Assembly (NCBI GenBank): GCA_963785735.1
Contig: CAWAWJ010000001.1
Span: 1,674,001 to 1,738,000 of the forward strand
DNA: 64,000 nt
Source of the DNA: REEB95 sp963785735
GTDB lineage: Bacteria > Pseudomonadota > Alphaproteobacteria > ATCC43930 > CGMCC-115725
Reading direction: 5' to 3'
Positions 25,554 through 34,166 of this stretch are shown here, in pieces (position 1 is the first letter of the stretch; the number at the start of each line of letters is the position of its first letter). The position numbers and the translations under genes were made by a program. Under the pieces are notes generated by a model. It made no database searches. It was not told where the DNA came from and saw only the letters and a program-made list of their open reading frames with translations.

Positions 25554-27308
25554 ATGAACAAATCGCTTTTGACGGTGTGCGGCGTTGCATGCGCGGCGCT
25601 CGCCGGTCTTTCATCCGCCACCCGGGCCGAAGGACCCGCGCCGGCGGCGCCGGTGACGGTGAGCTCGACCCTGCCGCAGCCGCAGATCGACGGCGCCACC
25701 GGCTCGGTGCCGCTCAACTACGCGGCCTCTTATGCGTGGAACGCCTTCATCGCCTTGAATTGGCCGGCTCAGCCCGGCATGCGCGACACCCCGGCGGCGA
25801 ACCAGCCCTTCGGCCAATCTGGCGCGGCGCCGGTCTGGGAAACCATGCGCTCCAAGGTCGAGCTCTATCCGGGCAACGCTTCGGCCGATGTCGGGCCGCA
25901 CGGCGCGGTCATCGTCAATCACGTGGCGACCAATGGGCCGGATTACGGTTACGGCCAGCCGCCCGATTACATCTATTCTCCGAAGGACGTGATGAGCCCC
26001 GACGGAAGGGTCGCGGCCTGTCCGGGCCAGCCGCCGGTGGGCGTGCCCTCCTGGGTCTCGCTCGACGAGACCACCCAGATCGGCGTCAACCAGACTTATG
26101 CGGGCGTTCTGCCGGCGGCGGATCCGAGCGGCTACAACAGCAAGCCGCGGCTCATCCGCTACGCGGTGAAGATGAACCAGGCGGTCTACGACACCATCGT
26201 CAGCGGGCAGTACTGGTATTCCGGCACCAACTCGCCGCTCACGAAAGCGTCGGCGAATTACGCCACGGCCTTGGCCGCCGGCCAGTCGAACGACCCGGCG
26301 ACCCCCTATGTCGATTTCGCGCCGCCGCCCACCGATCCTCCAGGCTCGGCCGGGATCGAGATAAAGACGTCGTGGCGGCCGCTGACCGATAAAGAGGCGG
26401 CGTCCGGGCGCTTCTTCAAGGCCTCGGTGCGCTACTACGAAACCAACGCCGGCGCGCCCTGTTACCGCGAGGCGGAGTGGGGGCTGGTCGGCATGCATCT
26501 GATCAGCTTCTCAAGCGCGGCGCCGTGGGTGATCTGGTCCACCTTCGAGCAGGCCGACAACATCCTGAGCGCGGGCGGCAAGCCGCTGGAGGACGCCGAC
26601 GGGCGCGCCCTCATCGGCCCGCTGGTGACGCCGACCACGCCGTCCTTGTCGTCGAACCCCAATCTGGTCGATCCGTCGGTCGTGAAGATGGGCGCCTTCT
26701 GCGCCAGTCCTGGCGCGCGCCTCTACTTCCGCGAGAATCCCCAGGGCGGGAAACTGCCTTCCGGCGGCGATATCTGCGTTAATCACCGCTGGCAACCCAT
26801 CCCGGCCTCCATCATCGCCGTCAACGCGCAGGCGCATCGGGCGATCCGCGATTATCTGAAAGCGAATGGCGAGGCCGCCTCGCCCTGGCTCTATTACAAG
26901 CTGGTCAACGTGCAAGGGACGCCGGTCGACGCCAGCGGCATGAATGGCGGGACGTTCAGCACGACCTCGTCCTACTATCTCGCCAATGTCACGATCGAAA
27001 CCGATTATTCGCTCGGCATGTTCACCGGCGATTTGACCAACAACAACGTGCCGTCCAACGTCACGCCGCCACCGCCGGGCGGGACCACGCCGATCCCCTA
27101 CTACAACACGCGGTTGTTGCCGTTCCAGGCGCGCCGCCTGGGCGATCTGCTGTCGCCGGAACAGATGGGCGGCTGCGCCGGATGCCACGGCTTTGCCGCG
27201 ACCGTCGGGCAGGATTTCAGCTTCGCGCTCGGCAACAACGTGAAGAAGCCGGAACCCGCCAACGCCTTCGAGACGCACGAGTTCCGCGTCTACTTCGGGC
27301 CGCATTAA
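25554..27308 (+). CDS. Uncharacterised secreted protein with one c-type haem motif
   Basis: A 584-residue protein with a signal peptide (cleavage near TRAEG) and a single CAGCHG motif at 541-546, 40 residues from the end, followed by a conserved-looking tail ending EFRVYFGPH. The long middle part is rich in Trp, Tyr, Pro and Asn, with blocks such as YAWNAFIALNWPAQPG, VWETMRSKVELY and MHLISFSSAAPWVIWSTFEQ. I do not recognise its family. Proteins with a large periplasmic domain and a C-terminal haem could be electron-accepting oxidoreductases; that is a guess. It has a GGGGGGAAG ribosome binding site and its own AT-rich upstream region, and is inserted between moeA and moaC. Confidence 0.75.
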   Translation: MNKSLLTVCGVACAALAGLSSATRAEGPAPAAPVTVSSTLPQPQIDGATGSVPLNYAASYAWNAFIALNWPAQPGMRDTPAANQPFGQSGAAPVWETMRSKVELYPGNASADVGPHGAVIVNHVATNGPDYGYGQPPDYIYSPKDVMSPDGRVAACPGQPPVGVPSWVSLDETTQIGVNQTYAGVLPAADPSGYNSKPRLIRYAVKMNQAVYDTIVSGQYWYSGTNSPLTKASANYATALAAGQSNDPATPYVDFAPPPTDPPGSAGIEIKTSWRPLTDKEAASGRFFKASVRYYETNAGAPCYREAEWGLVGMHLISFSSAAPWVIWSTFEQADNILSAGGKPLEDADGRALIGPLVTPTTPSLSSNPNLVDPSVVKMGAFCASPGARLYFRENPQGGKLPSGGDICVNHRWQPIPASIIAVNAQAHRAIRDYLKANGEAASPWLYYKLVNVQGTPVDASGMNGGTFSTTSSYYLANVTIETDYSLGMFTGDLTNNNVPSNVTPPPPGGTTPIPYYNTRLLPFQARRLGDLLSPEQMGGCAGCHGFAATVGQDFSFALGNNVKKPEPANAFETHEFRVYFGPH

Positions 27309-27320
27309 GAGGGGCCGAAG

Positions 27321-27800
27321 TTAGGGAGCCTCGAAACTTCCCGACACGCCGCCGGATTTGTGCACCAGGCGGATTTCGGAGATTTTCATGCCGCGGTCGA
27401 CCGCCTTGAGCATGTCGTAGACGGTGAGCGCCGCCACCGCCACCGCCGTCAGCGCCTCCATCTCGACGCCGGTGCGGGCCTTGATCTTGCAGGTGGCGGT
27501 GATGTCGACCGCGTTGCGGTTCTTGTCGCAGCGCAGATCGAGCTTGATCGCGTCGAGTGTCAGCGGATGGGCGAGCGGGATGAGCTCGGGCGTGCGCTTG
27601 GCCGCCATGATGCCGGCGAGCCGCGCCACCGCCAGCACGTCGCCCTTCTTGGCCTTGCCCTTGCGCACCAGATCGAGCGTGGCGCGTTTCATCAACACGC
27701 TGCCCTTAGCCACGGCCTCGCGCTCGGTCGCTTCCTTGGCCGAGACATCGACCATGCGCGCATCGCCCTTGCGGTCGAAATGGGACAGCGTCTTCTTCAT
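27321..27800 (-). CDS. moaC: Cyclic pyranopterin monophosphate synthase
   Basis: A 159-residue MoaC, which acts after MoaA in the first stage of molybdopterin synthesis. The signature stretches LIPLAHPLTLDAI, ARTGVEMEALTAV and DRGMKISEIRLVHKSGG are intact. The ATG follows AAGGTGG; the GTG three codons earlier overlaps that ribosome binding site. It is the last gene of a trpG-trpD-trpC-moaC run. Confidence 0.96.
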   Translation of the reverse strand: MKKTLSHFDRKGDARMVDVSAKEATEREAVAKGSVLMKRATLDLVRKGKAKKGDVLAVARLAGIMAAKRTPELIPLAHPLTLDAIKLDLRCDKNRNAVDITATCKIKARTGVEMEALTAVAVAALTVYDMLKAVDRGMKISEIRLVHKSGGVSGSFEAP

Positions 27801-27810
27801 CCGCGCCACC

Positions 27811-28617
27811 TTATACCGGCGCCTTGACCGGCGCGAGCAGCGCGCGCACCGCGGCCGTCAAATCCTGCTGCCGCAACAAGGCTTCGCCGATCAGGAAACA
27901 GCGCGCGCCGGCGCGGGAAAGCCGCGCCAGATCGTCCGGAGCCGAGATGCCGCTTTCGCTCGCCAGCAGCCGGTCCTTGGGCAGCAACGGGCTCAGGGTC
28001 TCGGTGGTGCGTAGATCGGTACGAAGCGTCTTAAGATTTCGATTGTTGACGCCGATGAGCCTGGTCTTGAGCTTGAGCGCGCGTTTCATCTCGGAATTGT
28101 CATGCACCTCGGCCAGCACATCCATGCCCAGGTTCCGGGCGGCGCTTTCGAGTTGCGCCGCTTCCGGGTCGGTCAGCGCCGCCATGATGAGCAGGATGCA
28201 ATCCGCGCCCATCGCCCGCGCCTCGAAGACCTGATAGGGGTCGAGCATGAAATCCTTGCGCAGCACCGGCAGGGTGCAAGCGGCGCGCGCCGCGATCAAA
28301 TGCGCGGGCTCTCCCTTGAAATAAGGCCGGTCGGTCAAAACCGAAAGACAAGCGGCGCCGCCTTGCTCATAGGCCCGCGCCATGGCGGCGGGGTCGAAAT
28401 CGGGCCTGATCATGCCGCCCGAGGGCGAGGCCATCTTGATCTCGGCGATGAGGCCGTAGCCGCCGGCCTTCACCTTGGCCTCGAGCGCCTTCACGAAGCC
28501 GCGCGGTGGACTTGCCTTGGCGGCTTCGCGTTCGATGCCGGCCAAGGGCCGGACCTCTTTCGCGGCGGCGATTTCCTCGCACTTCTTGGCGCAGATTTCG
28601 GCCAGGATGTCGCTCAT
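27811..28617 (-). CDS. trpC: Indole-3-glycerol phosphate synthase
   Basis: A 268-residue TIM-barrel enzyme of tryptophan synthesis. Visible signatures are LIAEIKMASPSGG, VLRKDFMLDPYQV, GVNNRNLKTL and SESGISAPDDL. Stand-alone, not fused to TrpF. It overlaps trpD by 4 bp and precedes moaC by 10 bp. Confidence 0.97.
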   Translation of the reverse strand: MSDILAEICAKKCEEIAAAKEVRPLAGIEREAAKASPPRGFVKALEAKVKAGGYGLIAEIKMASPSGGMIRPDFDPAAMARAYEQGGAACLSVLTDRPYFKGEPAHLIAARAACTLPVLRKDFMLDPYQVFEARAMGADCILLIMAALTDPEAAQLESAARNLGMDVLAEVHDNSEMKRALKLKTRLIGVNNRNLKTLRTDLRTTETLSPLLPKDRLLASESGISAPDDLARLSRAGARCFLIGEALLRQQDLTAAVRALLAPVKAPV

Positions 28618-29666
28618 GAGCGCGGCACCGGCTTGGAATTGGTGATCGCGACCAGCATGGTCAAGGCGCGCTTGGCGTTGCCCGAGGAAATGGATTCAAT
28701 GGCGCGGCCCACCCCGGCCTTTAAATCGATGGCGCGGCCCGCCACCACCAGCCCGGCGGCGGCGTTCAACAGCACGATGTCGCGCAAGGGGCCTTTCTCG
28801 CCGTCGAGAATGGCCTTGAGCTTCGCCGCGTTGGCGGCGGGGTCGCCGCCCTTGAGATCGGCGAGGCGCGCGCGCGGCAAGCCCCCCATCTCGGGCGAAA
28901 TCTCGAAGCTCGCAAGCTTGCCGTCCTTCCATTCCGTCACCTGGGTTTTGCCGGCGGTGGTGATCTCGTCGAGGCCGTCGCCATGGACGACCCAGGCATG
29001 CTCGCTGCCGAGCTTGCCCAGCACCTCGGCGATCGGCTTCACCCATTGCGCCGCGTAAACGCCGACCAGTTGGCGCTTCACCCCGGCCGGGTTGGAGATC
29101 GGCCCCAGCAGATTGAAAATGGTGCGGGTGCCGAGCTCGACCCGCGTCGGCCCGACATGACGCATGGCGCCGTGATATTTGGGCGCCATCAGAAATCCGA
29201 TGCCGGCCTCGAACATGGCGCGGCGCACCACCATCGGCTCGGCGTCGAGATTGACGCCCAGCGCCTGGAGAATGTCGGCCGCGCCCGAAAGCGAGGAGAA
29301 ATTACGGTTGCCGTGCTTGGCCAAGGGTACGCCCGCGCCCGCCACCACCAGCGCCGCCGCGGTCGAGACGTTGAAGCTGCCCTGGCCGTCGCCGCCGGTG
29401 CCGACGATGTCGATCGCGCCTTCGGGCGGATCGACTGTCACCATCTTGGCGCGCATGGTCCGCGCGGCGCCGGTGATTTCCGCCACCGTCTCGCCGCGCA
29501 GCCGGAGCGCGGCGAGAAACCCGCCCATCTGCGCCGGCGTGGCGTCGCCCGACATCATGGCGTCGAAGGCGGATGCGGCTTCGATCTCGCTGAGTTTCTC
29601 GCCCGCCAAAACGCGGCCCAGCAGCGTCTTGAAATTGGCGGCTTGGCTCGCGCCTCCCTCGCTCAT
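28614..29666 (-). CDS. trpD: Anthranilate phosphoribosyltransferase
   Basis: A 350-residue enzyme that transfers phosphoribose to anthranilate. The PRPP-binding loop DIVGTGGDGQGSFNVST, the KHGNRNFSS segment and the FNLLGPISNPAG block are present. It overlaps both trpG and trpC by 4 bp, so the three are translationally coupled. Confidence 0.97.
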   Translation of the reverse strand: MSEGGASQAANFKTLLGRVLAGEKLSEIEAASAFDAMMSGDATPAQMGGFLAALRLRGETVAEITGAARTMRAKMVTVDPPEGAIDIVGTGGDGQGSFNVSTAAALVVAGAGVPLAKHGNRNFSSLSGAADILQALGVNLDAEPMVVRRAMFEAGIGFLMAPKYHGAMRHVGPTRVELGTRTIFNLLGPISNPAGVKRQLVGVYAAQWVKPIAEVLGKLGSEHAWVVHGDGLDEITTAGKTQVTEWKDGKLASFEISPEMGGLPRARLADLKGGDPAANAAKLKAILDGEKGPLRDIVLLNAAAGLVVAGRAIDLKAGVGRAIESISSGNAKRALTMLVAITNSKPVPRS

Positions 29667-30247
29667 GCGGCTACTTTCGCCGCCGCGGCGAGAACGAGAA
29701 AATTCTTCAAGAGATCGTGGCCGCCCGCCGAGGCGATGCTTTCGGGATGGAACTGCACGCCGAAAACCGGGCGCTCGCGGTGGGCGAGGCCCATGATGAG
29801 CCCGTCCTCGGTCTCGGCGGCGACGTCCAGGATTTTGGGCAGGCTCGCGCGCTCGACGATGAGCGAATGATAGCGCGTCGCCGGGAACGGGTTGGGCAGG
29901 TTCTTGAATACGCCCGTTCCGTTATGGCGGATCTGGGAAACTTTTCCGTGCATCGGCGCCTTGGCGCGCACCACCTTGCCGCCGAAGGCCTGGCCGATCG
30001 CCTGATGGCCGAGACAGACGCCGAGAATGGGCACGCGCCCGGCTTTGGCGACCAGTTCCAAACAGATGCCGGCATGCTCCGGGTCACTGGGGCCAGGAGA
30101 AATGACGATGCCCTGAGGCTTCAAGGCGAGTGCATCGGAAACCGACAGGGCGTCGTTCCTTTTGACAACCACCTCGGCGCCGAGTTCGCCTAAATAGTGC
30201 CACAGGTTGTAGGTGAAGCTGTCGTAGTTATCGATCAGCAGGAACAT
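29663..30247 (-). CDS. trpG: Anthranilate synthase glutamine amidotransferase component
   Basis: A 194-residue class I glutaminase that supplies ammonia to TrpE. The nucleophile Cys is in ILGVCLGHQAIG and the His/Glu pair in VQFHPESIAS. SPGPSDPEHAG is typical of TrpG/PabA; the partner here is probably TrpE, encoded 4 kb away. It may also serve para-aminobenzoate synthesis. The 160-bp divergent gap upstream should hold its promoter. Confidence 0.96.
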   Translation of the reverse strand: MFLLIDNYDSFTYNLWHYLGELGAEVVVKRNDALSVSDALALKPQGIVISPGPSDPEHAGICLELVAKAGRVPILGVCLGHQAIGQAFGGKVVRAKAPMHGKVSQIRHNGTGVFKNLPNPFPATRYHSLIVERASLPKILDVAAETEDGLIMGLAHRERPVFGVQFHPESIASAGGHDLLKNFLVLAAAAKVAA

Positions 30248-30406
30248 AAGAAGCCCTCGCGGAAAGCGCGGTTATATCAGTCCCGGCTCGCCGGGAAAAG
30301 ACAACGCGGAAAAGGCTTGGACGCGATGGGGATTGCGGCGCGGATTTAAGAATTCGGCTAAGCTTAAGCCAAAGGCCGGATGAGCCGGACGGAGAGGGGC
30401 GGGGGC

Positions 30407-31303
30407 ATGACGGTTATGACGCAGGAGGGCGGGCGCAAGCGGCGCTGGCGGTTCTGGCTGAAGCTGCTGGTGGTGGCCGCCGTGGCCGTGCTTTTCGCCG
30501 GGCTCTATCAAAACGCGCGCGACCGGCAGAGCTTCGAAATCCAACCGCCGCAAGGAGCAAGCGCGCCGATCCCGCCCGCGGCGGCAACTTTGCCGGCCTG
30601 GCTCGCCTATGCCGTGCCCGCCCCGCCGGCCTTGGGCAAGCCGCGCATCGCCATCGTGATCGACGATCTGGGATTGGACCGCGCGCGCACCGAGCGCGCC
30701 ATGAAACTCAAGGGTCCGCTGACGCTCGTCTTCCTCGCCTATGCCGGCGCTCTGCCGCAACAGGCCGAGGCCGCGTATAAAGCCGGAGACGAAGTGCTGC
30801 TGCATGTGGCGACCGGCGGCAGGAATCCCTCGATCGAGCTCGGGCCGGGCATGGCGCCGGGCGCGCCACCGCCGGAGGAAACATTGCGCCGGCTGCGCTG
30901 GGATCTCGACCGGCTGCCGGCTTATGTCGGAATCGCTATGCCGGCCGCCATTCCAACCGATCCGCAAACCATGCCGATGATCATGGCCGAGCTCAAATCG
31001 CGCGGGCTATTGTTCCTCGACAACCGCGCCGATGCCGCTTCATCCGCCGCGGCGCAAAATTCGAGCGTGCCCTATGTGGCGCGCGACGAACTGCTCGACG
31101 GCCAGGCGGCGGCGGTCAATGTCGAGGATCGCCTGACGCAGCTCGAAACTCTGGCGCGCAAGAACGGCACCGCCATCGCCATCGGCCACGCCAACGATCA
31201 GACCATCGCCGCGCTCAAGGCCTGGCTGCCCACGCTCGCCAAAAAGGGCCTTGTGCTGGTGCCGCTTTCCGACATCGCCAAGACGCGCAACGGCGCGGGC
31301 TGA
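30407..31303 (+). CDS. Divergent polysaccharide deacetylase (YibQ/DUF610 family)
   Basis: A 298-residue protein with one N-terminal membrane segment (about residues 16-33), then a region beginning KPRIAIVIDDLGLDR, the signature of the YibQ family. These proteins have a polysaccharide deacetylase-like fold, and in many genomes lie near peptidoglycan peptidase genes; their substrate is not firmly known. The motif HVATGGRNP..LGPGM, which in relatives is HLPMEP-like, departs from the usual form. The ATG at 30407 follows GGAGAGGGG; the in-frame ATG 9 codons earlier lacks one. Confidence 0.82.
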   Translation: MTVMTQEGGRKRRWRFWLKLLVVAAVAVLFAGLYQNARDRQSFEIQPPQGASAPIPPAAATLPAWLAYAVPAPPALGKPRIAIVIDDLGLDRARTERAMKLKGPLTLVFLAYAGALPQQAEAAYKAGDEVLLHVATGGRNPSIELGPGMAPGAPPPEETLRRLRWDLDRLPAYVGIAMPAAIPTDPQTMPMIMAELKSRGLLFLDNRADAASSAAAQNSSVPYVARDELLDGQAAAVNVEDRLTQLETLARKNGTAIAIGHANDQTIAALKAWLPTLAKKGLVLVPLSDIAKTRNGAG

Positions 31304-31306
31304 CGG

Positions 31307-31711
31307 TCACTTCACCGGAACTTGTAGCGGCTGGCCTTTGTCGAGCACCAGCACGGCGATGCTGCGCGTGCGGCCCGAGGAGGCGTTCTTGGTTTCGTGC
31401 ACCACGCCCTCGAGGTTGTGATAGGCTTGGCCCGCCTTGATGATGCGCGGCTTCTGGCCGTCGACGTCGAGTTCCAAAGCGCCCTCGATCACCACGGCGT
31501 ATTCGTCGCCGGGATGGGTGTGGCGGCCGGTGGTCGAGCCCGGCGGCCAATCGATCGAGAGCATGGTGGTCTCCTTGCCGGGAACGCCGCTCACCGCTTC
31601 GTTGTGCAGATAGATGATATGCGGCTTGGGCCGCGGCGCGTCCTGCGCCCAAGCCGGGCCGGATAGACCGAGCGCCAGCAGCGCTGCGGCGATGATCGCT
31701 TTCTTGAGCAT
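31307..31711 (-). CDS. Secreted cupin-domain protein
   Basis: A 134-residue protein with a signal peptide (cleavage near AWAQ) and a single cupin barrel: TGRHTHPGDEYAVVIEGALEL carries the metal-binding His, His and Glu of motif 1, and AYHNLEG holds the His of motif 2. It is therefore probably a periplasmic metal-binding protein; the reaction is unknown. It is convergent with the deacetylase gene and divergent from the solute-binding protein gene at 31870. Confidence 0.85.
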   Translation of the reverse strand: MLKKAIIAAALLALGLSGPAWAQDAPRPKPHIIYLHNEAVSGVPGKETTMLSIDWPPGSTTGRHTHPGDEYAVVIEGALELDVDGQKPRIIKAGQAYHNLEGVVHETKNASSGRTRSIAVLVLDKGQPLQVPVK

Positions 31712-31869
31712 GTTTCCCCCTGGTGTTCTGCTTCGCGGGCGAAGCTTACTGCTTTTCCGGTGGCGCAGAGAAGGGCGCGTTCCCCCGCGAACCGCCCCGC
31801 TCGCTTGTCCCTACTTGGTTACGCTATGCTTCGGATAGGGGTGCGTTAGATGCCCCAGGGGGAGGGACC

Positions 31870-33129
31870 ATGCGAAACCATTTCAGGGCGGTTTTGGCCT
31901 TGGCAACCGTGCTGGCGATTATCGGGCCGGCGGGGGGCGCCTTCGCGCAAAAGGGCGATCCGATCAAGCTCGGCCTCTCCGCCGAATTGACGGGGCCGCT
32001 CGCCATCAACGGCAAGCAGATGATCGTCGCGCTCGAAATCTGGCGCGACGACCTCAACGCCAAGGGCGGCCTGCTGGGCCGCCCGGTCGAACTCGTCTAT
32101 TACGACGACCAGAGCAACCCGTCGCTGGTTCCCGAAATCTACACCAAGCTGGTCGACGTCGATCATGTCGATCTGCTCTTCGCCCAGGGCACCAATGTCA
32201 GCACGCCGGCGATGCCGACCATCATCGAGCACAAGATGGTGCTGATGAACACCTTCGCCATCGCGGTCAACGATCATTTCCACTACGACCGTTATTTCCA
32301 GATCATGCCCTACGGCCCCGATGGGCGGGATTCGATCTCGCGCGGCTATTTCGAGGCCGCCATGACCATGAACCCGAAGCCCAAGACCGTGGCGCTCGTG
32401 GGCGCCGACGCGGAATTCGCCCGCGCCGTGCTCGAAGGCGCGCGCGCCAACGCCCAGCGGCTCGGGCTCACGATCGTCTACGACCAGACCTATCCGCCCA
32501 ACACGGTCGATTACATGCCGGTGGTGCGCGCCATCAAGGCGGCCAATCCCGATCTCGTCTATTTCGGCTCCTATCCCGCCGACACGGTGGGGTTGCTGGC
32601 CGCGGCCAAGGAGGCCAATCTTTCGCCCAAGGTGATGGGCGGCGGCATGGTCGGGCTGCAAGCCGGCGGCATCAAGGCGAAGCTCGGCGAGGCGTTGAAC
32701 GGTATCGTCTGTTTCGAATTGTTCGTGCACGAAAAGACCATGAACTTCCCCGGCATCGACGCCTTCCTCGCCAAGTATCAAGCGCGCGCCAAAGACGCCG
32801 GCACCGATCCGCTGGGCTATTACATTCCGCCCTTCACCTACGCCGCGGCGCAGATCCTGGCCCAGGCGGTGAAGGATACCGGCTCGCTCGATCCGGCGAA
32901 GCTCGCCGGCGCCATGCATGCGCAAACCTTCAAGACCATCGTCGGCGACGTGAAGTTCGGTGCCGACGGCGAATGGGCCAAGCCGCGCATGCTCACCATC
33001 CAGTACCGCAACGTGAAGGGCAACGGCATCGAACAATTCACCCATCCGGGCACGCAGGTCATCCTCTACCCGCCGGATTTCAAGACCGGTTTGTTGCGCT
33101 ATCCCTTCGCGCAGGCGAACAAGCCTTAG
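31870..33129 (+). CDS. Periplasmic solute-binding protein, branched-chain amino acid type
   Basis: A 419-residue type 1 periplasmic binding protein with a signal peptide (cleavage near AFAQ). IKLGLSAELTGPLAINGKQM, LLGRPVELVYYDDQSNP and VDLLFAQG are typical of the HAAT family. No permease or ATPase genes are adjacent; it may use the permease set at 40110-43397 or one outside the window. The ATG follows GGGGGAGGGACC; an ORF start 49 codons upstream is rejected. It is probably cotranscribed with the flavin-dependent oxidoreductase gene 14 bp downstream. Confidence 0.9.
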   Translation: MRNHFRAVLALATVLAIIGPAGGAFAQKGDPIKLGLSAELTGPLAINGKQMIVALEIWRDDLNAKGGLLGRPVELVYYDDQSNPSLVPEIYTKLVDVDHVDLLFAQGTNVSTPAMPTIIEHKMVLMNTFAIAVNDHFHYDRYFQIMPYGPDGRDSISRGYFEAAMTMNPKPKTVALVGADAEFARAVLEGARANAQRLGLTIVYDQTYPPNTVDYMPVVRAIKAANPDLVYFGSYPADTVGLLAAAKEANLSPKVMGGGMVGLQAGGIKAKLGEALNGIVCFELFVHEKTMNFPGIDAFLAKYQARAKDAGTDPLGYYIPPFTYAAAQILAQAVKDTGSLDPAKLAGAMHAQTFKTIVGDVKFGADGEWAKPRMLTIQYRNVKGNGIEQFTHPGTQVILYPPDFKTGLLRYPFAQANKP

Positions 33130-33143
33130 AAGAGGCGCGGAGG

Positions 33144-34163
33144 ATGCGTTTCGGTTTATTCGGCGGTGCCCGAGCCGCGCGCGCGGCCCCAGGTGGCGAC
33201 AGCCACGGCTATGCCGATTACATCGACTATGTCTGCGCCGCCGAGCGGCTGGGGCTGCACAGCGTCTTCATCGTCGAGCATCATTTCACCGGCCACGCCC
33301 AGGTCTCGGCCTCGCTCGCGCTCCTGAGCTATCTCGCCGCCCGCACCAAGCGCATCCGCCTCGGCACCGCGGTGGTGGTGCTGCCCTGGCACAATCCAGT
33401 GCTGGTGGCCGAGCAGGCGGCGACGCTCGATCTATTGTCGAACGGGCGGCTCGATTTCGGCGTCGGCAAGGGCTATCGCGACTATGAATTCGCCGGTTTC
33501 GGCATTCCGCAAGCCGAGGCGGCGGAGCGCTTCGACGAGGCGATGGAAGTCATCCGCAAGGCCTGGACCAGCGAAGGGCGGTTCTCGCATCACGGGCCCC
33601 GCTGGAATTTCGAGAATGTGGTGGTCGAGCCAGCACCCGTGCAACGCCCGCATCCGCCCTTCTGGCTCGGCGCCGGCAGCGAAGAGTCCATCCGCCGCGC
33701 GGCGCGCGAGGGCTATAACCTCTTGCTCGACCAGATCGGCTCGACCGATCTCACCATTGAGCGCGTTGCCATGTTCCGCGACGAATGCAAGCGCGCGGGC
33801 CGCCGCTACGATCCGCTGATGGTCGGCGTGACGCGCGGCTTGCAGATCCTGGCCGCCGAATCCTCCCGGCCGGCAGCGCTGGCGTTGCGCCAGCAGGTGC
33901 TGAAGACGGTGGGGGCGTTGGCGCGCGGCAAGGGCGCCGACCGCTACACCGATCCGAGCAAATTTACTGGCAAGGCCGAGGAGATCGACGACGCGCCGCT
34001 TTTGGGCACGATCCCGGAGATATCCCAACGCCTGCGGCGGCTCGAAGCGGGCGGCGTCGGCTATGTGCTGCTGGTGGCGCCGAACCCGACCGTGGCGGCG
34101 CTCGAAACCTTCGCGCGCGAGATCATGCCCCAATTCACGGCGGAAAAAGCCAAGGCGGTCTAG
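33144..34163 (+). CDS. LLM-class (luciferase-like) flavin-dependent oxidoreductase
   Basis: A 339-residue cytosolic TIM-barrel flavoprotein. FIVEHHFTGHAQ, RIRLGTAVVVLPWHNP and LDFGVGKGYRDYEF are typical of the bacterial luciferase-like monooxygenases. The usual substrate is an organic compound oxidised with FMNH2 and O2, but it cannot be told here. GGAGG lies directly before the ATG, and the gene pairs with an orphan solute-binding protein, suggesting uptake followed by oxidation of one substrate. Convergent with trpE, 3 bp apart. Confidence 0.88.
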   Translation: MRFGLFGGARAARAAPGGDSHGYADYIDYVCAAERLGLHSVFIVEHHFTGHAQVSASLALLSYLAARTKRIRLGTAVVVLPWHNPVLVAEQAATLDLLSNGRLDFGVGKGYRDYEFAGFGIPQAEAAERFDEAMEVIRKAWTSEGRFSHHGPRWNFENVVVEPAPVQRPHPPFWLGAGSEESIRRAAREGYNLLLDQIGSTDLTIERVAMFRDECKRAGRRYDPLMVGVTRGLQILAAESSRPAALALRQQVLKTVGALARGKGADRYTDPSKFTGKAEEIDDAPLLGTIPEISQRLRRLEAGGVGYVLLVAPNPTVAALETFAREIMPQFTAEKAKAV

Positions 34164-34166
34164 GCC

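Noticed and set aside
30283..30296. CCCGGC-TC-GCCGGG palindrome between trpG and the deacetylase gene as a terminator
   Set aside because: Both flanking genes point away from it, so no transcript needs ending there, and GC-rich palindromes of this size are common.
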